Assembly: GCA_005799475.1 (NCBI GenBank) | Contig: SYGQ01000021.1 | Location: forward strand, 1-9,605 | DNA: 9,605 nucleotides | Direction of reading: 5' to 3' | From: Planctomycetia bacterium | GTDB taxonomy: Bacteria > Planctomycetota > Phycisphaerae > Phycisphaerales > SM1A02 | Part shown: piece by piece, positions 6,864 to 9,605 of the stretch | Position numbering within the stretch: position 1 is the stretch's first letter | Layout: each line of letters opens with the position of its first letter | The notes under the pieces: generated by a model | The model's database searches: none | What the model saw: the letters and a program-made list of their open reading frames with translations, nothing else | What the model was told of the DNA's origin: nothing | Program-made: the position numbers and the translations under genes

Positions 6864-7738
6864 CACGGCGAAGGGGTGGAGGAGTCTATGGGGTTCGCCG
6901 CCGCGAAGTGCGCGCCCGAGATGAGCGGGATCACGACCAGCATCGGTCGGCGCGCGGACGCCAACGACTGGTCAGTGGGACGACCGAGCAGCATTTCACC
7001 TAGGGTTGGCGGGAGTGAGACGGGTGGGCCAGCCGTTGGTCCGCGTGTGCTTGCCGAACTCTGTCGCGGCGTCGCCGATGTGATGAGGAGCACGCTTCCG
7101 CGTGCCATCGCCGCGAAAAAACCCGCTGACGGGAACGACTCCGAGGCCGTGCGGCGCGCGCCCGGAACGGAGCCGCCGGGCGTGTGGACGGGGACGACTT
7201 CGATGTCGGTCACGGCGCCGACCTCCAACGGGACCGTCCATCCGCGGAGCAAGAGTTGGAGCGAGCCCGCGTCGAGTCGTCGCGAGCCACCATCAATGAC
7301 GCACGCGGTGGAATGATCGAGGTTGCGCGCGGCGATCTGGGTCTGCTGCGTGGCCTGTCCGAGCCACGACGACACCGTGATCGATGTCCCGCCGAGCGCT
7401 CGCAGCACCTTGGGCAGTTCGACCAGCGTGGTGGTTGCGAGGGCCAGCCCGTTCCGACGCATGGCGGCGACTGAAGTTGCGGCGATGTCCGCTGGAGGGT
7501 GCGCGGTGAAGAACGCATCAATGACCGACCCGTTGTCGTCGATGGCCCACGACAGCACGACGATGCCGTCGACCGATCCGTCGTCGATGGGAAGGCTGAC
7601 CTGCATCATTGGTGCGGATGGATCGATCACGGGGAGGGTCGGCGGAGGCACCGCGGCCTCGGGCCGGTCGCCCGTCGGTGTCGTGGCACACGCGGCCATG
7701 ACAAACGCGACCGCTGTCGCGAGGAGCGTGTGCGTCAT
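6863..7738 (-). CDS. Predicted lipoprotein of unknown function
   Basis: I do not recognise this family. The 291-residue product starts at ATG 7738-7736 with a short lipoprotein-like signal: hydrophobic LLATAVAFVMAAC with the lipobox-type cysteine at position 17, followed by a Thr/Pro linker (about 19-42). The Met at -3 of the lipobox is less usual than Leu. A globular part follows from about 45 to 190, rich in short hydrophobic strands such as GIVVLSWAID, TSITVSSWLG and TDIEVVPVHTPGG. A Ser/Pro/Thr-rich low-complexity stretch (about 190-245) and a short hydrophobic segment near the C-terminus (MLVVIPLISGAHFAAA, 266-281) complete it. The start is supported by a GAGGG 9 bases upstream and a TGATG overlap with the LOG gene; the frame stays open upstream but inside that gene. 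It ends overlapping pssA. Position between LOG and phosphatidylserine synthase hints at an envelope role, but that is inference only. Confidence 0.8.
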   Translation of the reverse strand: MTHTLLATAVAFVMAACATTPTGDRPEAAVPPPTLPVIDPSAPMMQVSLPIDDGSVDGIVVLSWAIDDNGSVIDAFFTAHPPADIAATSVAAMRRNGLALATTTLVELPKVLRALGGTSITVSSWLGQATQQTQIAARNLDHSTACVIDGGSRRLDAGSLQLLLRGWTVPLEVGAVTDIEVVPVHTPGGSVPGARRTASESFPSAGFFAAMARGSVLLITSATPRQSSASTRGPTAGPPVSLPPTLGEMLLGRPTDQSLASARRPMLVVIPLISGAHFAAANPIDSSTPSP

Positions 7739-8832
7739 CACCGAGCGCCCTCGAGTGGCAGTTGATTGATCCTGTCGATGAGCCGTCGCACGAGGCCGAA
7801 CTTCTTTCGGTTGTGGTGGAACCAGAGCCGCGGCGTGCCATCGGGAGCATCGTCGCCGGCGAGGGAGTTGCCCTCCTCGATCGATCCCGAGGCGATGAGC
7901 GGTGCAAACTCCTTCCCGAGCGAGGCACACGCGCGCGGGCCGATCGGCGCGGCGAGTCGGATGACAAGGAGGTCGTCCACATAGCGACTCGACCGATAGC
8001 GGCGGTAGAACCCAGTCACGAGTTCGACCGCTTCTTCCGGGGTGTTCGCGATCGTGTAAAGCTCCTCATCCTCGGCGCTCACCCATCCACTCGCGAACAT
8101 CGCCTCATTGACGAACGCTTGCCACTTGCGCCAGTACCCCAAAGGCGAACCCGACCGATCGCGTCCCTCGATGAGCACGATCGGGATGACGGCGTTGCGC
8201 CCGCACTGGAGGAGCGTCAGCGCTTCGAAGAGTTCGTCTTGCGTCCCGAACCCGCCCGGGAACGCGGCCACGGCGTCGGCGTTCCCCATGAACGCGAGTT
8301 TTCGCGTGAAGAAGTAACGGAACGGGAGCAACTTCGGATCGCCGGCGATGAGCGGGTTGGGTCGTTCCTCGAAGGGAAGACGGATGCACAGTCCGAACGC
8401 CCATTCCGGTGTCGGTCCCTCGATGCCCGCTTGCATGATGCCCGGACCGGCGCCCGTCATTGTCATCCACTTCTCGCGCGTCAAGAGGCGCGTGAACTCG
8501 ACCGCCGCGGCATAGTCGGGATGCGTGGTGGGTGTCCGCGCGCTGCCGAACACGGCGATCTTCTTGAGTCCGCGGTAGGCGCCAAAGAGCGTGAAGGCGC
8601 TGCGCATCTCGCGCAGGGCTTGGCGGATCAGGCGGAGTTCGCCAATGTGCAAGTCGTCGCCATGCAGCCGCAGCGCTGTGGCCACCATCTCTTCAACGAG
8701 CAGAATGCGTTGTGATTCGAGCGCATCGTCGGGCGTGGCTCGCGGGCGAAGCGTTCTCACCTCGCCGACGAGATCCTTGATCGCCTTGCGGATCGTCCCC
8801 TTTCGAGCGCGCGCCATTGGGTCGGGGGTCAT
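7738..8832 (-). CDS. LOG-family Rossmann-fold protein (lysine decarboxylase-like / nucleotide 5'-monophosphate nucleosidase)
   Basis: LOG-family proteins hydrolyse nucleoside 5'-monophosphates to base and ribose 5-phosphate; plant and some bacterial members release active cytokinin, while others take ordinary purine or pyrimidine nucleotides. The old name 'lysine decarboxylase' is a mis-annotation. The 364-residue product shows KKIAVFGSART (90-100) opening the nucleotide fold, TGAGPGIMQAG (126-136), the FFTRKLAFM segment with the conserved Arg-Lys (177-178), and the diagnostic motif PGGFGTQDE (192-200). An N-terminal helical region of about 90 residues and a C-terminal extension of about 100 make it longer than the minimal family form (around 190). 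ATG 8832-8830 overlaps the upstream AsmA-like stop as ATGA, and MTPDP is the first sensible start; the frame runs on upstream only as a shadow of the neighbour. Its stop overlaps the lipoprotein start (TGATG). Substrate is unknown. Confidence 0.9.
   Translation of the reverse strand: MTPDPMARARKGTIRKAIKDLVGEVRTLRPRATPDDALESQRILLVEEMVATALRLHGDDLHIGELRLIRQALREMRSAFTLFGAYRGLKKIAVFGSARTPTTHPDYAAAVEFTRLLTREKWMTMTGAGPGIMQAGIEGPTPEWAFGLCIRLPFEERPNPLIAGDPKLLPFRYFFTRKLAFMGNADAVAAFPGGFGTQDELFEALTLLQCGRNAVIPIVLIEGRDRSGSPLGYWRKWQAFVNEAMFASGWVSAEDEELYTIANTPEEAVELVTGFYRRYRSSRYVDDLLVIRLAAPIGPRACASLGKEFAPLIASGSIEEGNSLAGDDAPDGTPRLWFHHNRKKFGLVRRLIDRINQLPLEGAR
7748..7752 (-). promoter_or_regulatory. Possible ribosome binding site of the lipoprotein gene
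   Basis: On the minus strand GAGGG lies 9 bases before ATG 7738, inside the last codons of the LOG gene. With the TGATG junction it supports translation of the lipoprotein from this ATG. The match to the Shine-Dalgarno consensus is partial. Confidence 0.4.
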
Positions 8833-9605
8833 CGGACAGCGCCTGCGGCAGGGGTCGCGGAGAGCGTGGGTGCGGGCACGATGCCGGGCAGTGGAGCCAG
8901 CGAGGCTTTGGGGTGTTGCAGCGTGCCGCGGACATCGAGTTGGAACAGTTGATTCGCGAATCCGCCCAGGATGTCGCTCAGAATCGGCGTGGTGCCCCGG
9001 TTTCGCAGGCGGAGAGCCACTTCGCCAGATTGCGTGTCGAGCCATCCGCTGCCGTCGAGAATGAGGTCCCTGCAACGGAGATTGAACTGTTCGAAGTGCA
9101 GGTTCGGTCCGTCGACCGTGAAGTCAAAGAGTCCTCGGTCGACAGTCGGATCAAATGAGAGACTCAGTTGGGTGACCTGGAGGAGGGACAAGGCGATGGG
9201 GAGCCGTGCCAGGTCGGCCTTCCTGACGAGTGCGGAGCCGCGCCCGCGCCGACTTGCGATGCCGGTGCCGTCGCCTCCAAGGCCGAACCGTGCTTCGACG
9301 AGCCCCGGATCGGCCTCGCGGGCGGGAGGCGCGTCCGCAGGAACACCGTCACTGTCGACCGTGAGCGAAGCCAGATCGCATCCGGCGAGTGCAACCTCCG
9401 CGCGATATGTGAAGGGCGCGTCGATCGACGCGCGGGCGAGAATCTCCACTCGACCCATGCCGAGGGTCCCGCTGAGTCGCGCGTCGAGGGCTTGATCGTC
9501 GTCCACGGCGCTTCCGAGTTCGATGTGCGCGTCATGGATGGCGCGGCCCGCCAGAAGCAGCGAGGCGTCAACCGCGTCGAGATGGAGGGTGGTCCGCTCA
9601 TCGCC
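8829..9605 (-). CDS. AsmA-like C-terminal region protein, 5' end outside window
   Basis: The frame enters at base 9605 with no stop and ends at TGA 8831-8829, giving the last 258 residues of a larger protein. It alternates short hydrophobic strands with polar turns, as in AsmA/TamB-like envelope proteins that form long grooves for lipid transport or outer-membrane assembly. The clearest resemblance is near the end: DGSGWLDTQSGEVALRLR (about 184-201), then LFQLDVRGTLQHPKASLAP (about 220-238), matching the 'GxLDxxxGxVDLxL ... xVxGTLxxPK' pattern typical of AsmA C-terminal regions. A Pro/Ala-rich tail follows. The N-terminal membrane anchor expected for the family would lie to the right of the window. 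An in-frame GTG at 9506 is probably internal, since homology-like sequence continues past it. It is the first visible gene of the five-gene run and overlaps LOG by ATGA. The family call is by pattern, not by search. Confidence 0.62.
   Translation of the reverse strand, partial: GDERTTLHLDAVDASLLLAGRAIHDAHIELGSAVDDDQALDARLSGTLGMGRVEILARASIDAPFTYRAEVALAGCDLASLTVDSDGVPADAPPAREADPGLVEARFGLGGDGTGIASRRGRGSALVRKADLARLPIALSLLQVTQLSLSFDPTVDRGLFDFTVDGPNLHFEQFNLRCRDLILDGSGWLDTQSGEVALRLRNRGTTPILSDILGGFANQLFQLDVRGTLQHPKASLAPLPGIVPAPTLSATPAAGAVR

Noticed and set aside
7110..7125. Run of six T on the sense strand preceded by GGG in the lipoprotein gene, forming an in-frame GGGTTTT of the kind used for -1 frameshifting.
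   Set aside because: The zero frame continues sensibly to an overlap with pssA; the shifted frame gives only a short Arg-rich tail, and I see no strong stimulatory hairpin after it.
8833..9075. Possible N-terminal extension of the LOG protein.
   Set aside because: It is Arg/His/Pro-rich out-of-frame sequence of the AsmA-like gene; the ATGA overlap at 8832 gives a clean start.
1..9605. CRISPR array, transfer RNA, ribosomal RNA, riboswitch, transposon ends or long inverted repeats.
   Set aside because: Reading both strands by eye showed no regularly spaced repeats, no tRNA-like cloverleaf motifs, and no non-coding space large enough to hold such elements.

Overview
This is a GC-rich, almost completely coding stretch of what looks like an ordinary bacterial chromosome. 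The longest stretch without a gene is about 25 bases, so no gap of 300 bases needs describing. Gene content (a two-enzyme tryptophan theme, a phosphatidylserine synthase with its CDP-alcohol motif, a LOG-family enzyme, an AsmA-like protein and a lipoprotein), weak or absent Shine-Dalgarno sites and many start/stop overlaps would fit a Gram-negative such as a Planctomycetota (Phycisphaerae-like) bacterium. That placement is an impression, not a demonstrated fact. I see no rRNA, tRNA, CRISPR array, insertion sequence, phage gene or attachment site.

Layout. Positions 1-3570, minus strand: a three-gene run read from right to left, consisting of an MsbA-type ABC exporter (3570-1579), tryptophan 2,3-dioxygenase (1582-800, joined to the exporter by a GTGA overlap) and glucose-6-phosphate isomerase (780 to the left edge, N-terminal half only). 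Positions 3596-4789, plus strand: a lone exported endonuclease/exonuclease/phosphatase-family protein, divergent from the exporter and convergent with the next group. Positions 4795-9605, minus strand: a five-gene run in which every junction overlaps by one to four bases. In reading order it is an AsmA-like protein (5' end outside the window), a LOG-family Rossmann protein, a lipoprotein of unknown function, CDP-diacylglycerol-serine O-phosphatidyltransferase and tryptophan synthase beta chain.

How they may work together. The right-hand run mixes envelope genes (AsmA-like, lipoprotein, phosphatidylserine synthase) with cytoplasmic enzymes. Both phosphatidylserine synthase and TrpB consume L-serine, which is the only metabolic link I can point to. 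The left-hand run starts tryptophan catabolism (dioxygenase to N-formylkynurenine) beside a lipid/drug exporter and a glycolytic isomerase, with no obvious shared pathway. The window therefore holds genes for both making and destroying tryptophan, in separate transcription units.

I found no convincing new biological system here. The points most worth a second look are the unbroken chain of overlapping start/stop codons, the CATG where the start codons of two divergent genes may interlock, the unrecognised lipoprotein, and the unusual company of the LOG protein.
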